DNA of 64,000 bases from the NCBI GenBank assembly GCA_024401555.1, contig JAKSKV010000009.1, positions 38,240 through 102,239 of the forward strand. Direction: 5' to 3'. A program made the translations under genes and the position numbers. Source of the DNA: Paludibacteraceae bacterium. GTDB lineage: Bacteria > Bacteroidota > Bacteroidia > Bacteroidales > Paludibacteraceae. Below, piece by piece: positions 36,101 to 44,700 of the stretch; within the stretch, counting starts at the first letter, position 1; each line of letters begins with the position of its first letter. Below the pieces are notes generated by a model that did no database searches, was not told the origin of the DNA, and saw nothing but the letters and a program-made list of their open reading frames with translations.

Positions 36101-37362
36101 TCTTCCCCCCAAACGTGAGCCTCTTGCTCGATTACCCGCTCATCGATAGTCTCCTCGCAATTTTTGTGGGTGCAGTGTCTTGATTCCAATCCACTCTCCA
36201 GACAAGTCGCCTTTTTGTCGATGGTGTACTCTAAAGAAAAGTCGTGTCCCGTCGGTTCGATGGTTCTGGTCTCTGAAGAGGTACATCTGGTACAGCCGAA
36301 AATCTCTTCACCGGTCAAAGTGCAAGTTGGTTTTACCTTGATGGATTGGCTCACCATGTCGTGGCCCAGCGCCGCAATTGGCGTCACCTCTCTCTTCTCT
36401 GTACATCCCTCGTGCTGGCAATGCTTGGATTTTTGTCCGGAAGCGATGCACTTGGGTTCAGCATCTATGGTGAACTCCTCTTCGAAATCGTGGCCAATGG
36501 CGGCAATCACCTCTGTTCTTGTTACCTGACAAACCGTGCAGGTGTATCTCTCCGAACCATCCATGGTACAGGTTGGCGCGGCGACCATTTCGCTTTCGCC
36601 GTATTGGTGGCCAGGTGTCGGAATTGGCGTGATATCCGTTCTTTCTGCACATCCCTCTCTCTTACAGTGGTGGGATTGTTCCCCCTCTTGGGTGCATGTC
36701 ATCTCTACATCGATGGTGAATTGAGTGTCGAAATCGTGGCCTAACTGGTCTATGGCGCTTGTTTGGGTAGCGTCACATCTTCCGCAGGTGAATAGTCGAA
36801 TTCCCTCTTCTGTGCAGGTCGGAGCGGTTTGGATGACGCCTTCGTCCCATGTGTGGCCCAATGCAGGGATGATAACTTCGCTGTCTTCCTTTTTGATGGA
36901 ACAATTTACGCATCGAATTGACTTTTCGCCATCTTCTGTGCAGGTAGCCTCTTTGTCGATGGTATATTCATCCGCCTCAAAAATGTGGCCGGTTGCGGAT
37001 GTTACCGTCTCTTGGATGTTTCCGCATACGCTGCATACCCTTTGGCTTAGCCCGTTTTCGGTACATGATTGCGCTTGGATAATGTTCGTCTGTCCATAGC
37101 TGTGATCTCCACTGGCAGGAATCTCTTCTTCTTCGTCATAGACGTCGCAGCCCTCTACAAGGCACATCTTCGCTTGTAATCCTGCCTCGCCGCAAGTGGC
37201 CTCCTTGATGACCGTGAATGTTTCGCTGAATTGATGGGTGTGAACCTCTTCTATAGGATTTCCCTCTCCCTCCGTATTCTCTTCGGTCTGGGAAAATGAT
37301 GACGGTGTATAAAGACACAAGCCAGCAACTATTAAGGCTGAAATATTGAACAGTCTTTTCAT
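33118..37362 (-). CDS. Giant T9SS-secreted Cys/His tandem-repeat protein
   Basis: 1414 aa from the ATG at 37362. The signal peptide ends near SSFSQ. About 27 tandem units of about 41 aa fill residues 43 to about 1150. Each opens at a His (HDF, HTW, HQY), has ATC or PTC, then Gly, then a C-x-x-C pair (usually HCxRC or TCxxC), and ends in ALG or PLG before the next His. Two subtypes often alternate: HDF...FTIDxxATC...SKHCSRC and HxWxEGxxxxAPTCTEEG...TCxxC. An Ig-like region (about 1150-1330) and a type A T9SS sorting domain (from ITIYPNPAPES) follow. The Cys/His spacing suggests metal or disulfide cross-bracing. Function unknown; adhesin or spacer is plausible. A -7 box at 37407-37414 supports this start. 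Confidence 0.8.
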   Translation of the reverse strand: MKRLFNISALIVAGLCLYTPSSFSQTEENTEGEGNPIEEVHTHQFSETFTVIKEATCGEAGLQAKMCLVEGCDVYDEEEEIPASGDHSYGQTNIIQAQSCTENGLSQRVCSVCGNIQETVTSATGHIFEADEYTIDKEATCTEDGEKSIRCVNCSIKKEDSEVIIPALGHTWDEGVIQTAPTCTEEGIRLFTCGRCDATQTSAIDQLGHDFDTQFTIDVEMTCTQEGEQSHHCKREGCAERTDITPIPTPGHQYGESEMVAAPTCTMDGSERYTCTVCQVTRTEVIAAIGHDFEEEFTIDAEPKCIASGQKSKHCQHEGCTEKREVTPIAALGHDMVSQSIKVKPTCTLTGEEIFGCTRCTSSETRTIEPTGHDFSLEYTIDKKATCLESGLESRHCTHKNCEETIDERVIEQEAHVWGEEEVVKAPACTTEGKSSHKCSACGTIEEFSVDMLGHDYEEAFTVDVEATCEKIGSKSKHCSRCSSKIQTSFIPALGHTEGRSKRENIVEATCTDPGHYNDVVYCERCDKVISKVEKSIEPIGHQYEKSREYLRKPECESEGLLHSTCIHCGDVKTETVAALGHDYAENFTIDKKATCTELGVESRHCSRCDSKTDSKSIDALGHNWDKGSITTEPTCTASGILTKHCERCEIAQEIELDSLGHDFSKDLILDFESTCLKTGEKSKHCSRCEERSEIEYLPLIAHVPGVLEVADIHPATCTENGSFKEVIACQLCGTYLEETTQEGDPATGHQWDEGTVNVAPTCTEGGKNTFICTACGVVEIKDLAPLGHDYTDTFTVDIQATCTKEGQISKHCKRCDIHEHDSIIPMVAHTAGDPVKENIVDPKCTTVGSYDLAQYCTICKTELNRETMTVDSTGHTWNETIETKEPNCTENGVLAKTCKICMFTQTTVQKALGHDFGNLNVDVAPTCTTMGRGSKHCHRCDYRAEVTDIPALGHQMIDDTTKVPTCTEKGEILSTCEICGHTGLASMEPLGHDFTPNNVVVAQPSCESEGKSCKICQRCEEQKDIVTIPAFGHLLSEAVTIVKAPTCEESGISSKTCEICAKQIEHTTAPLGHKFNETYTVDQEPTCETEGVMTKHCERCEATTDEQAIAAIGHAWDIAQIALLPTDTTEGYKVRGCLHTGCASLDSITMERLVVLLPNEEGKFFDIKAEGYCHGEEEMVSYATNADAGTPYEFKVNFSEDAIKQGFQNADWSVTPTDERILLSIPDNCADGKYNAYITFRNADSIESPAIAIEFTVNISQNLTVAIFSDVVSIIKEDQRNYNTFQWYHNGEKLEEATLPYYQEVGGLTGSYFVVVNEGTADEFRTCARDDWHNPLNQTRVITIYPNPAPESTHLKLHNFAEGEHSLSIHNEYGSKLYETKFEGDEIQLPTGQLVGGQYMIEVDGVTAKMIKQ
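33910..37236 (-). repeat. About 27 tandem units of roughly 123 nt coding Cys/His modules
   Basis: Protein-level period of about 41 residues. At DNA level units are diverged, so this is an old expansion. The last unit (around HAWDIAQ) is degenerate and has lost the first Cys (TDTTEG in place of TCTEEG). Confidence 0.8.
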
Positions 37363-37406
37363 AAATGTCTCACATTCTAAAGTACAACTTTCTATCCATA
37401 CGGTTG

Positions 37407-37414
37407 CAAAATTA
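37407..37414 (-). promoter_or_regulatory. -7 box of the Cys/His-repeat gene
   Basis: TAATTTTG on the minus strand, 45 bases upstream of the ATG at 37362. Confidence 0.45.
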
Positions 37415-37525
37415 CTCAATTTCCGTTATAAATATGTGGTTTTTCTCTATGAAAGTGTGTATGAATGTGAATTATCTTAAAAAAAGTTTAGGATGTTGAG
37501 CGTCAAGGTGTTTATTTATGTAAAA

Positions 37526-37558
37526 AGCGGGGAAACAGATTGATTCCGTTTCCCCGCT
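37526..37558 (-). terminator. Rho-independent terminator of the carboxylase operon
   Basis: AGCGGGGAAAC / GTTTCCCCGCT 11-bp stem with an 11-base loop, followed on the minus strand by a T-run; 20 bases past the stop of the beta subunit gene. Confidence 0.88.
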
Positions 37559-37577
37559 CTATGATTATCAGCAACGA

Positions 37578-39095
37578 TTACAATGGAATGTTTCCGTGCT
37601 TCTTTGCTGGATTTGAACGAATTTTGGTGTGAGTCATATCCAATGCTTGAATCAACTTCTCTCTGGTTTGAGATGGAAGAATGATCTCATCCACATAACC
37701 CAACTCGGCTGCTCTGTAAGGGTTGGAGAACTTCTCCGCATATTCTGCCTTTACCTTAGCCTTCTCTTCGTCGCTCACCTTTCTGTAAAGGATATTTACA
37801 GCACCGTCAGCTCCCATTACGGCGATCTCCGCATTCGGGTAAGCGAAGTTAACATCGGCGCCAGTGTGCTTGCTGGACATAACGATGTATGCACCTCCGT
37901 ATGCCTTACGGGTAATGACCGTGATCTTAGGAACGGTAGCCTCCACGTATGCGTAAACGATCTTCGCACCGTGACGGATGATGCCGTTGTGCTCTTGTGT
38001 GCAACCTGGCAAGAAGCCTGGTACGTCAACGAATGATACGATAGGAATACTGAAGCAGTCGCAGAAACGGATGAATCTAGCTGCCTTGTCGGAAGCGTCG
38101 ATGTCCAAAACGCCAGCTTGGAACTCAGGTTGGTTAGCTACGATACCTACCACCTTGCCCTCGATTCTGGCGAAACCGATCAAAATATTGGGTGCGAATT
38201 GCTCTTGGATCTCAAAGAAATAATTGTTATCGACGATGTTCTCGATCAACTCCTTCATGTTGTAAGGCTTGCTTGGATCCTCTGGAATGAACTCATCCAA
38301 GTTTTTAGCCTCAGGCTCGCTGCCTGATGCCGCCATCGGTACATCATCCACATTGTTGGAAGGCAAGAAGGAGAGTAACTCACGCACCATGATGAGGGTT
38401 TGTTCCTCGTCCTCGCCCATAAAGTGAGCCACACCGCTGGTTCCGTTGTGAACTGCGGCACCACCCAATTGCTCTTTGTCCACATCCTCGTGGGTAACAG
38501 TCTTCACAACATCCGGACCTGTTACAAACATGTGGCTCTTCTCCTTTACCATGAAGATGAAGTCGGTCAAAGCAGGGGAGTAGCAAGCACCGCCTGCGCA
38601 AGGGCCGAGGATTACGGAGATTTGAGGAACCACGCCGGATGCGATGGTGTTTTGGTAGAAGATGTCGCCGTATCCCGCCAAACTTGAGATGCCCTCTTGA
38701 ATACGAGCTCCTCCTGAATCATTCAATGCGATGATTGGAGCACCCATCTTTAGGGCCAATTTTTGTAACTTGACGATCTTGTTGGCGTTGGTTCTACTAA
38801 GTGATCCACCGAAAGCGGTGAAGTCGTATGCATATACATAGACCAATCTACCGTCGATTTTACCGTAACCACCTACGATACCATCGCCAGGAATTTGTTG
38901 GTTCTCCAAACCGAAGTTGTGACACTGATGGATGACAAACTTGTCGATCTCCACGAAAGTTCCCTTGTCAAGCAAGGTTGCGATACGCTCTCTTGCGGTC
39001 ATCTTGCCAGCTTGGTGTTGCTTCTCGATACGCGCTGCGTTGCCAGCTTCAGCCAAGCGGTCTAATTCTTTAAATTTATCGTTAGCAGATGCCAT
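37578..39095 (-). CDS. Acyl-CoA carboxylase beta (carboxyltransferase) subunit, propionyl-CoA type
   Basis: 505 aa. Crotonase-fold carboxyltransferase with two halves. The N half has KMTARERIATLLDKGTF, GDGIVGGYGKIDGR, FGGSLSR, SGGARIQEGISSLAGYGD and GPCAGGACYSPAL. The C half has ILIGFARIEGKVVGIVANQ, VSFVDVPGFLPG, YGGAYIVM and AVMGADGAVNILYR. These fit the PccB/MmdA group. With its biotin carrier and biotin carboxylase neighbours it most likely carboxylates propionyl-CoA (or works with methylmalonyl-CoA in the propionate pathway). It is the last gene of a three-gene operon, 14 bp after the carrier gene. Confidence 0.92.
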   Translation of the reverse strand: MASANDKFKELDRLAEAGNAARIEKQHQAGKMTARERIATLLDKGTFVEIDKFVIHQCHNFGLENQQIPGDGIVGGYGKIDGRLVYVYAYDFTAFGGSLSRTNANKIVKLQKLALKMGAPIIALNDSGGARIQEGISSLAGYGDIFYQNTIASGVVPQISVILGPCAGGACYSPALTDFIFMVKEKSHMFVTGPDVVKTVTHEDVDKEQLGGAAVHNGTSGVAHFMGEDEEQTLIMVRELLSFLPSNNVDDVPMAASGSEPEAKNLDEFIPEDPSKPYNMKELIENIVDNNYFFEIQEQFAPNILIGFARIEGKVVGIVANQPEFQAGVLDIDASDKAARFIRFCDCFSIPIVSFVDVPGFLPGCTQEHNGIIRHGAKIVYAYVEATVPKITVITRKAYGGAYIVMSSKHTGADVNFAYPNAEIAVMGADGAVNILYRKVSDEEKAKVKAEYAEKFSNPYRAAELGYVDEIILPSQTREKLIQALDMTHTKIRSNPAKKHGNIPL

Positions 39096-39109
39096 TCTTA
39101 TCCTTTCTT

Positions 39110-39637
39110 TTATTTGTTATCTTCTGCAGTCTCAGGCGCCTCTTCAAGCTCAATCAAAGATTGGTTGCCTGCGATGTTGTCGCCCTCGTTCACTAAAATC
39201 TTCTTTACGATGCAGTCGTCCTTCACCTTGTATTCGCTCTGCATTTTCATTGCTTCGATTACGATGACTGGTGCGCCTGCCGCTACGAAATCTCCCTCTT
39301 TTACCAAGATACGGATAACCTTTCCTGGCATTGGAGAGAAAATCTTGTCTTGCTTTTCGTTGGATTTAGCCTTCTTTCCTCCGTATTGATATGGACTGAT
39401 GATTTCCACAGGGAAAGTGTTGAAGGCTACACTGACAGTGTAATTCTGGTTGTTGTTGCTGGGCTTCAACTCGGCGTTGTAGGAGTGTCCATCTTCTGTG
39501 ATGATGGAGCAGAGTCCGTTCTCTGCCATTACAATGTCTAAGTTGTATGTTTTATCGTCCACCAAGATCTCCACCTTGTTATCCTCTTTCTTAACAAGCG
39601 AAATCTCTTTGATGTTGTTTCCGACTTTAACTTTCAT
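39110..39637 (-). CDS. Biotin carboxyl carrier protein of the acyl-CoA carboxylase
   Basis: 175 aa. The C-terminal biotinyl domain (about 95-168) carries the biotinylation site EAMKM (Lys near 131), flanked by PMPGKVIRILVKEGD and ILVNEGDNIAGNQSLIEL. The N-terminal 90 residues form a beta-rich region that probably contacts the other subunits. It carries the carboxybiotin between the biotin carboxylase and the carboxyltransferase. Middle gene of the operon. Confidence 0.92.
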   Translation of the reverse strand: MKVKVGNNIKEISLVKKEDNKVEILVDDKTYNLDIVMAENGLCSIITEDGHSYNAELKPSNNNQNYTVSVAFNTFPVEIISPYQYGGKKAKSNEKQDKIFSPMPGKVIRILVKEGDFVAAGAPVIVIEAMKMQSEYKVKDDCIVKKILVNEGDNIAGNQSLIELEEAPETAEDNK

Positions 39638-39670
39638 ACTATTTATGTTAGTTGTTGTTATTCTCTGGAA

Positions 39671-41194
39671 TTACCATCTCATGTTGTTACGCTTTCCGAA
39701 CTCTTTCCAACGGCTGATAGGACGGTTGTCGTTAGCGTTACCCGCATTTGGTCTCTCTTCGTTCAACAAGTAGTCGAAGTATGCGGCGATTGCCGCGATG
39801 TCCTCGGCTGCGTGTGTCTCTTCGAAATCTTCCTTCAAGGTAATCTTGGCCAATACATCCTTGTTCTCCTCCAAGAAGGCGGTGGTGTAGTGTCCCTTTA
39901 CGAAATCAGGTACCTCCAAAATCTTACGTAGGTAGGATAGGTTGGTCTTGGTACCGGTGATTTTGTACTCGTAAAGCACGCGGCGCATACGCTCGATCGC
40001 ATAGGTTCTGTTGGCTGCCCAAACGACCAATTTGCTCAACATAGAGTCGTAATAGATAGGAATTTCATAACCTTCATAGCAGAAGCTATCCACACGGACG
40101 CCGATACCGGAAGGCTCTGTCATCAATTTGATGATACCTGGAGTAGGGGTGAAGTTGTTTTCCGCATCTTCGGCGCAAATACGACACTCGATCGCGTGGC
40201 CTCTTTGGGAGAGGTCCTCTTGCTTGAAGCGGAGCGGTTCACCTGCCGCCACCTTGATTTGCTCCTTCACCAAGTCGATACCCAACACCTCTTCTGTAAT
40301 AGGGTGCTCCACTTGCAGACGTGTGTTCATCTCAAGGAAGTAGAAATTTTGGTCTTTGTCCACCATGAATTCGATGGTACCCGCACCTTCGTATTTTACG
40401 GCTGCTGCCGCACGAACCGCGATTTCTCCCATCGCCTTTCTGGTCTTTTCTGAAATGAATGGAGAAGGAGTCTCCTCAATTACCTTTTGGTGTTTTCTTT
40501 GGATGGAGCACTCTCTCTCGAACAAGTGTACCACATTTCCATGTTTGTCCGCCAAAATTTGGAACTCGATGTGATGTGGACGCTCGATCAATTTCTCCAT
40601 ATAGATGGTACCGTTCGCAAAGGAGGATATCGCCTCTGAAATGGCACTGTCATAAGCGTTCTTGAGTTCGCTCATCTCTCGGATGATACGGATTCCCTTA
40701 CCTCCACCACCTGCGGATGCCTTGATCATGACTGGCAAACCGATTTGCTTTGCGGTCTCGACTGCCTCGTCGTAGCTTTGAAGTGGTTGTTCTGTTCCAG
40801 GAACGACAGGGACACCAGCCGCAATCATCAACTTGCGGGCAGTGATTTTGTCACCCATGTCACAAATGGCTTTATATGGTGCACCAATGAAGATGATGCC
40901 CTCTTTTTCGCAACGTTTTGCGAAATCAGCGTTCTCTGATAGAAATCCGTAACCGGGATGAATGGCATCCGCCTTGGTGCGTTTTGCCGCTTCAATGATT
41001 TTATCCACGCACAAATAACTCTCCGCGGATGGTGCAGGTCCTATGCAGACAGCTTCGTCCGCAAAAAAGACATGTCTTGATGTTCTGTCGGCCTCAGAGT
41101 AAACTGCCACGGTTTTGATGGACATCTCCTTGCAGGAGCGCATCACTCTCATGGCGATCTCACCTCTGTTTGCCACTAGAATTTTTGTTATCAT
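39671..41194 (-). CDS. Biotin carboxylase subunit of acyl-CoA carboxylase
   Basis: 507 aa ATP-grasp enzyme that carboxylates biotin with bicarbonate and ATP. Family blocks: KILVANRGEIAMRVMRSC, HPGYGFLSENADFA, ASAGGGGKGIRI (glycine-rich ATP loop near 163), ERECSIQRKHQKVIEETPS, FLEMNTRLQVEHPITEEV and a catalytic region with RGHAIECRICAED. About 50 residues longer than E. coli AccC. First gene of the operon, with a -7 box at 41342-41349. Confidence 0.95.
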   Translation of the reverse strand: MITKILVANRGEIAMRVMRSCKEMSIKTVAVYSEADRTSRHVFFADEAVCIGPAPSAESYLCVDKIIEAAKRTKADAIHPGYGFLSENADFAKRCEKEGIIFIGAPYKAICDMGDKITARKLMIAAGVPVVPGTEQPLQSYDEAVETAKQIGLPVMIKASAGGGGKGIRIIREMSELKNAYDSAISEAISSFANGTIYMEKLIERPHHIEFQILADKHGNVVHLFERECSIQRKHQKVIEETPSPFISEKTRKAMGEIAVRAAAAVKYEGAGTIEFMVDKDQNFYFLEMNTRLQVEHPITEEVLGIDLVKEQIKVAAGEPLRFKQEDLSQRGHAIECRICAEDAENNFTPTPGIIKLMTEPSGIGVRVDSFCYEGYEIPIYYDSMLSKLVVWAANRTYAIERMRRVLYEYKITGTKTNLSYLRKILEVPDFVKGHYTTAFLEENKDVLAKITLKEDFEETHAAEDIAAIAAYFDYLLNEERPNAGNANDNRPISRWKEFGKRNNMRW

Positions 41195-41341
41195 AACTTC
41201 ACAAACATTTTGGACATTTCCGTTGCATAAACCGAAAACGGCGTAGTCCTATTGAAATTGGTTGGTTAAATTCTTATTTATATAATAAGGTATTCACCTC
41301 TGTGACTCCCTATGGTCTGGCCCTAATATACCAAATCCGTG

Positions 41342-41375
41342 CAAAGGTAGGCTTTTTTTTCTTATAAACTTCAAA
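41342..41375 (-). promoter_or_regulatory. Promoter of the carboxylase operon
   Basis: Minus-strand TACCTTTG (41342-41349) with TTTG at 41372-41375 (22-base gap). It leaves an untranslated leader of about 140 nt before the ATG at 41194. No known riboswitch was recognised in that leader. Confidence 0.55.
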
Positions 41376-41507
41376 AAAAATGGCAATCTATGGTACAAAA
41401 TGGTGGTTTTTATGTTAAATATTTCAGATTCATGTATGTAGAATATTGTTTTTGGTACTTGTTGAAAAAAAACTCTCATTTAAATTAAATTGTGGTTTGA
41501 ATTTTTA

Positions 41508-41515
41508 TACATTTG
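41508..41515 (+). promoter_or_regulatory. -7 box of the SLC13 carrier gene
   Basis: TATACATTTG contains TACATTTG, 77 bases upstream of the ATG at 41592. The gene-free stretch 41195-41591 otherwise holds only the divergent carboxylase promoter and AT-rich sequence. Confidence 0.5.
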
Positions 41516-41591
41516 CGGAGTTTTTTCGGCAGTGGTTAACGCTGTTTTATTGGAATATTAGTTTAATTAAGTTTTAATAAGATTTTTTTTT

Positions 41592-43115
41592 ATGGGTAGT
41601 TTGAAAATCGGTACTTCTTCTATGGATATGAAGAAGGTAATCGGATTGGCGGCCTCCGTCATTTTGACATTGCTGGTGTGGTTGATGCCAACTTCAGCTT
41701 TCGGCGTTCCTGGTTTGACCGTGGTGGAACAAAGAATTATCGCGATTTTTGTTTTGGCGGCAGTGATGTGGATCATGGAACCAATTCCAATCTGGGGTAC
41801 TTCCGTTGTGATTATGGTCTTGATGCTGCTTACTACATCGGATAGTATGTTGAGCTTTTTCCACGACTCTATCTCCGCTGATACAGCTAAAGAGTTGGGC
41901 AAGGGTGTTACGTTGATTGGTGGTGAGGTGACGCCTATTTTGAGCGCAAAATCCATTATGGCAGCCTTCGCGGATCCTACTGTGATGCTCTTTATGGGAG
42001 GATTTGTCTTGGCTATCGCCGCTACTAAATATAAATTGGACGCTACATTGGCGAGCGCGATTTTGAAACCATTCGGTACTAAACCTAAATTCGTCATGTT
42101 AGGTTTCATCGTGGTTACGGCACTTCTCTCCATGTTTATGAGTAATACCGCGACTGCTGCGATGATGATCGCGATCTTGACTCCGGTTTTGGCTACAATG
42201 CCTGAATCTGACAAGGGTCGTGTAGGTTTGGCGTTGTCTATTCCGGTTGCCGCTAACATTGGTGGTATCGGTTCTCCTATCGGTACTCCTCCAAATGTTG
42301 TGGCTGTAGGATGGTTGGAGAAGGCTGGTGTCAATATCAGTTTCGGAACTTGGATGATGGTCATGGTGCCAGTTGCTATGTTGATTCTTTGTTTCGCATG
42401 GTTGTTCTTGTGTAAGATTTTCCCTACGCAGAAAGATGAGATCAAGGTGAAATTGGAAGGTGAAGTGGATAAGAGCCCTAAAGCGATTGTCGTTTATGTC
42501 ACTTTCGCCCTCACAATTTTCTTGTGGGTGTTCGGAAAGGATTTGTTCGGTGTGAATGCGAATGTTGTCGCATTGATTCCATTCGCTGTGTTCTGTATCA
42601 CTGGCGTGTTCGAAAAGAAGGATCTTGGTAAGATCGACTGGGATGTGCTTTGGCTTGTGGCTGGAGGTTTCGCTCTCGGTGTCGGTTTGGAGGGTAAGCT
42701 TGGTCCAGACGGAATGACAATGTCTAAGCATATTGTTGGTTCAATTCCGTTTGATACATGGCCAACGCTTATGTTGATCATCGGTTCGGGAGTTTTGTGT
42801 TTGGTGATGTCAACCTTTATGTCCAACTCCGCGACTGCGGCGCTTTTGATCCCTATCTTCATCGCTTTGGCACAAGCTTCGGGAATGTCGGAGAAATTGG
42901 AGCCTTACGGAGGTGTTGTGACATTGATCATCGGTTTGGCGTTGTCCGCATCGTTCGCGATGTCTTTGCCTATCTCAACACCGCCAAATGCAATCGCCTA
43001 CTCAAAGGGATTCATCAAGCAAAAGGAGATGGTGATGGTCGGTGTCTTTGTCGGCATTGTCAGCTTGATTATTGGTTACTTCGTCCTCTTCAATTTTAGT
43101 GGAGTTTTGAAGTAA
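41592..43115 (+). CDS. SLC13/DASS family sodium:dicarboxylate symporter
   Basis: 507 aa, about 11-12 membrane segments. The two inverted-repeat signature motifs are MSNTATAAMM (near residue 182) and MSNSATAALL (near residue 413), each followed by a Pro-containing turn (ANIGGIGSPIGTPPN and MSLPISTPPNAIAY). Family members move succinate, fumarate or malate, and sometimes citrate or sulfate, with sodium. Direction and substrate are not fixed by sequence. Succinate is attractive given the propionyl-CoA-type carboxylase operon next door. The outer-membrane protein gene follows after a terminator-like hairpin. Confidence 0.9.
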   Translation: MGSLKIGTSSMDMKKVIGLAASVILTLLVWLMPTSAFGVPGLTVVEQRIIAIFVLAAVMWIMEPIPIWGTSVVIMVLMLLTTSDSMLSFFHDSISADTAKELGKGVTLIGGEVTPILSAKSIMAAFADPTVMLFMGGFVLAIAATKYKLDATLASAILKPFGTKPKFVMLGFIVVTALLSMFMSNTATAAMMIAILTPVLATMPESDKGRVGLALSIPVAANIGGIGSPIGTPPNVVAVGWLEKAGVNISFGTWMMVMVPVAMLILCFAWLFLCKIFPTQKDEIKVKLEGEVDKSPKAIVVYVTFALTIFLWVFGKDLFGVNANVVALIPFAVFCITGVFEKKDLGKIDWDVLWLVAGGFALGVGLEGKLGPDGMTMSKHIVGSIPFDTWPTLMLIIGSGVLCLVMSTFMSNSATAALLIPIFIALAQASGMSEKLEPYGGVVTLIIGLALSASFAMSLPISTPPNAIAYSKGFIKQKEMVMVGVFVGIVSLIIGYFVLFNFSGVLK

Positions 43116-43138
43116 TGTAATTTGTGAAAATACTAACG

Positions 43139-43180
43139 AACTGCGAGTGGCGGATTATTCCAATACTCGTAGTTTTTTTT
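43139..43180 (+). terminator. Terminator after the SLC13 gene
   Basis: ACTGCGAGT / ACTCGTAGT imperfect stem followed by a run of eight T. It lies in the 77-bp gap before the outer-membrane gene, so the latter may have reduced read-through or its own promoter. Confidence 0.65.
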
Positions 43181-43192
43181 AATAACTAATCA

Positions 43193-44524
43193 ATGAAACG
43201 TTTTTTCTTATTGGCAGCGACTTTGTTGTCGCTTAACGCAGTAGCCCAAGATACGATTGTGGCGAAGGTGGTATCGGAGGATATTATCAGTGACAAACCC
43301 AAGAGTGGGGGAAAACCGAATTTAAAGCCTTATGGATTTGTCCGTAACTACTTCTACTATGATTCACGTCAGAATTACAGTAGCAATATGGGACTCTTCG
43401 GCCAGATTCCGAAGGATGAGGTGTATGACAAGAGCAATCCTGACTATGATTTGAATAGTGAGTCGGAGATGAATTATTTGGCGATCACAACCCGTCTTGG
43501 TTTGAATGTTTCTGGCGTTCGTGCCTTGAACGCTGACTTGGCGGCTAAGATCGAGATGGACTTCTGCGGATTTTCTGGTAACAACTTCATGATCCGTTTG
43601 CGTCAAGCCTACTTCAACATGAAATGGAAGGAGGGAAAACATACGCTCTTAATGGGTCAGACGTGGCATCCAGTATCGGGCGATTTGCCTGATGTTTTGG
43701 GATTGGCTTCCGGTTCGCCATTCCATCCGTTTAACCGTTCTCCTCAAATCCGTTATGATTTCAAGACTGCTGGCTTGGATTTCACGGCCGCCGCTTTGTG
43801 GCAGTTCCAATACAAGTCTGTCGGACCAACTGGATATGATTCTAAGTTCAACAAGATCCCAGAGTGCTATTTGGGCGTGGATTATTCCAATAACGGATTC
43901 AAGATCGGTTATGGTGTGGACATCATCTCCATTGTTCCTCGTACCTCCGCTACGATCCAACAGCAAGTTGAGAAGACCAATGAAGCTGGAGAGACTGTGG
44001 TTGAAAAAGTTGATAAACTTGTGAAGGTGGATGAGCGATTGACTACTTGTTCTCCTGTTCTTTACCTCAGCTACACCAAGAAGGATTTCTCTTTGAAGGC
44101 AAAGGGTATCTTGGCGGAGAACACTCCTCACTTGAGTATGTTCAACGGTTATGGTGTTTCTGAAATCTATGAGGATGGATCTCAAGCCTATACGCCGATC
44201 CGTTCGTTGACAGGATATGTGAACATGTGTTACGGAAAGAAATTCAAGGGTAACCTCTTTGTTGGTTTCTCAAAGAACTTGGGTTCAAAGGAGGAGTTGG
44301 TTGACCTCTCCAAGGTTTATACCCGTAGCTCTGTGAAGAATATCGACTTCATGTGGCGTGTTTGTCCTGCCTTCTCTTATAATGTCAGCGGATTCACCAT
44401 CGGTTTGGAATATGAGTTGACCAATGTAGGATATGGCGATGAGGTAAATACTTGGGGTGACGTGAAGTCAGACCGCAATGTGATGAATAATCGTCTCTGC
44501 ATGATGCTGAAATACGCTTGGTAA
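43193..44524 (+). CDS. Outer-membrane beta-barrel protein (porin-like)
   Basis: 443 aa. Signal peptide 1-19 (LNAVAQ). The mature chain has repeated amphipathic strands ending in aromatic residues (KPYGFVRNYFYYDSRQN, LNADLAAKIEMDFCGFS, FMIRLRQAYFNMKW, FTIGLEYELTNVGYG) and ends LCMMLKYAW, a C-terminal aromatic typical of outer-membrane barrels. The sequence HTLLMGQTWHPVSGDLPD resembles Bacteroidota porins of the DcaP-like type. It probably lets small solutes across the outer membrane. Its position after the carrier hints at a shared substrate. Confidence 0.75.
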   Translation: MKRFFLLAATLLSLNAVAQDTIVAKVVSEDIISDKPKSGGKPNLKPYGFVRNYFYYDSRQNYSSNMGLFGQIPKDEVYDKSNPDYDLNSESEMNYLAITTRLGLNVSGVRALNADLAAKIEMDFCGFSGNNFMIRLRQAYFNMKWKEGKHTLLMGQTWHPVSGDLPDVLGLASGSPFHPFNRSPQIRYDFKTAGLDFTAAALWQFQYKSVGPTGYDSKFNKIPECYLGVDYSNNGFKIGYGVDIISIVPRTSATIQQQVEKTNEAGETVVEKVDKLVKVDERLTTCSPVLYLSYTKKDFSLKAKGILAENTPHLSMFNGYGVSEIYEDGSQAYTPIRSLTGYVNMCYGKKFKGNLFVGFSKNLGSKEELVDLSKVYTRSSVKNIDFMWRVCPAFSYNVSGFTIGLEYELTNVGYGDEVNTWGDVKSDRNVMNNRLCMMLKYAW

Positions 44525-44546
44525 ATTTAGCGAAACAGACAATTTT

Positions 44547-44585
44547 GAGGATCGGTTCACTAGGGTGGGCCGATCCTCTCTTTTT
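44547..44585 (+). terminator. Rho-independent terminator after the porin-like gene
   Basis: GAGGATCGG / CCGATCCTC 9-bp stem with a 14-base loop and a following T-run. Confidence 0.85.
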
Positions 44586-44700
44586 ATGCGTAAGTCTCTT
44601 GTTTTGTGTAACTTCTATGTGCGTTTGGATTTTCGTTTCGGGAAACTTTTGTTTGTTGTTTGGTGTGTGTGAATTAGTTAACACGCTGATTGATAAGTGT

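Noticed and set aside
37578-41194. Oxaloacetate decarboxylase or sodium-pumping methylmalonyl-CoA decarboxylase operon
   Set aside because: No membrane beta/gamma subunits are present and a biotin carboxylase is, so an ATP-dependent acyl-CoA carboxylase fits better.
41195-41341. Riboswitch in the long leader of the biotin carboxylase gene
   Set aside because: No conserved core of a known class could be recognised; only a long leader can be stated.
41567-42445. 292-codon open frame antisense to the SLC13 carrier
   Set aside because: Composition is the mirror of a membrane protein; the sense frame has both family signature motifs.
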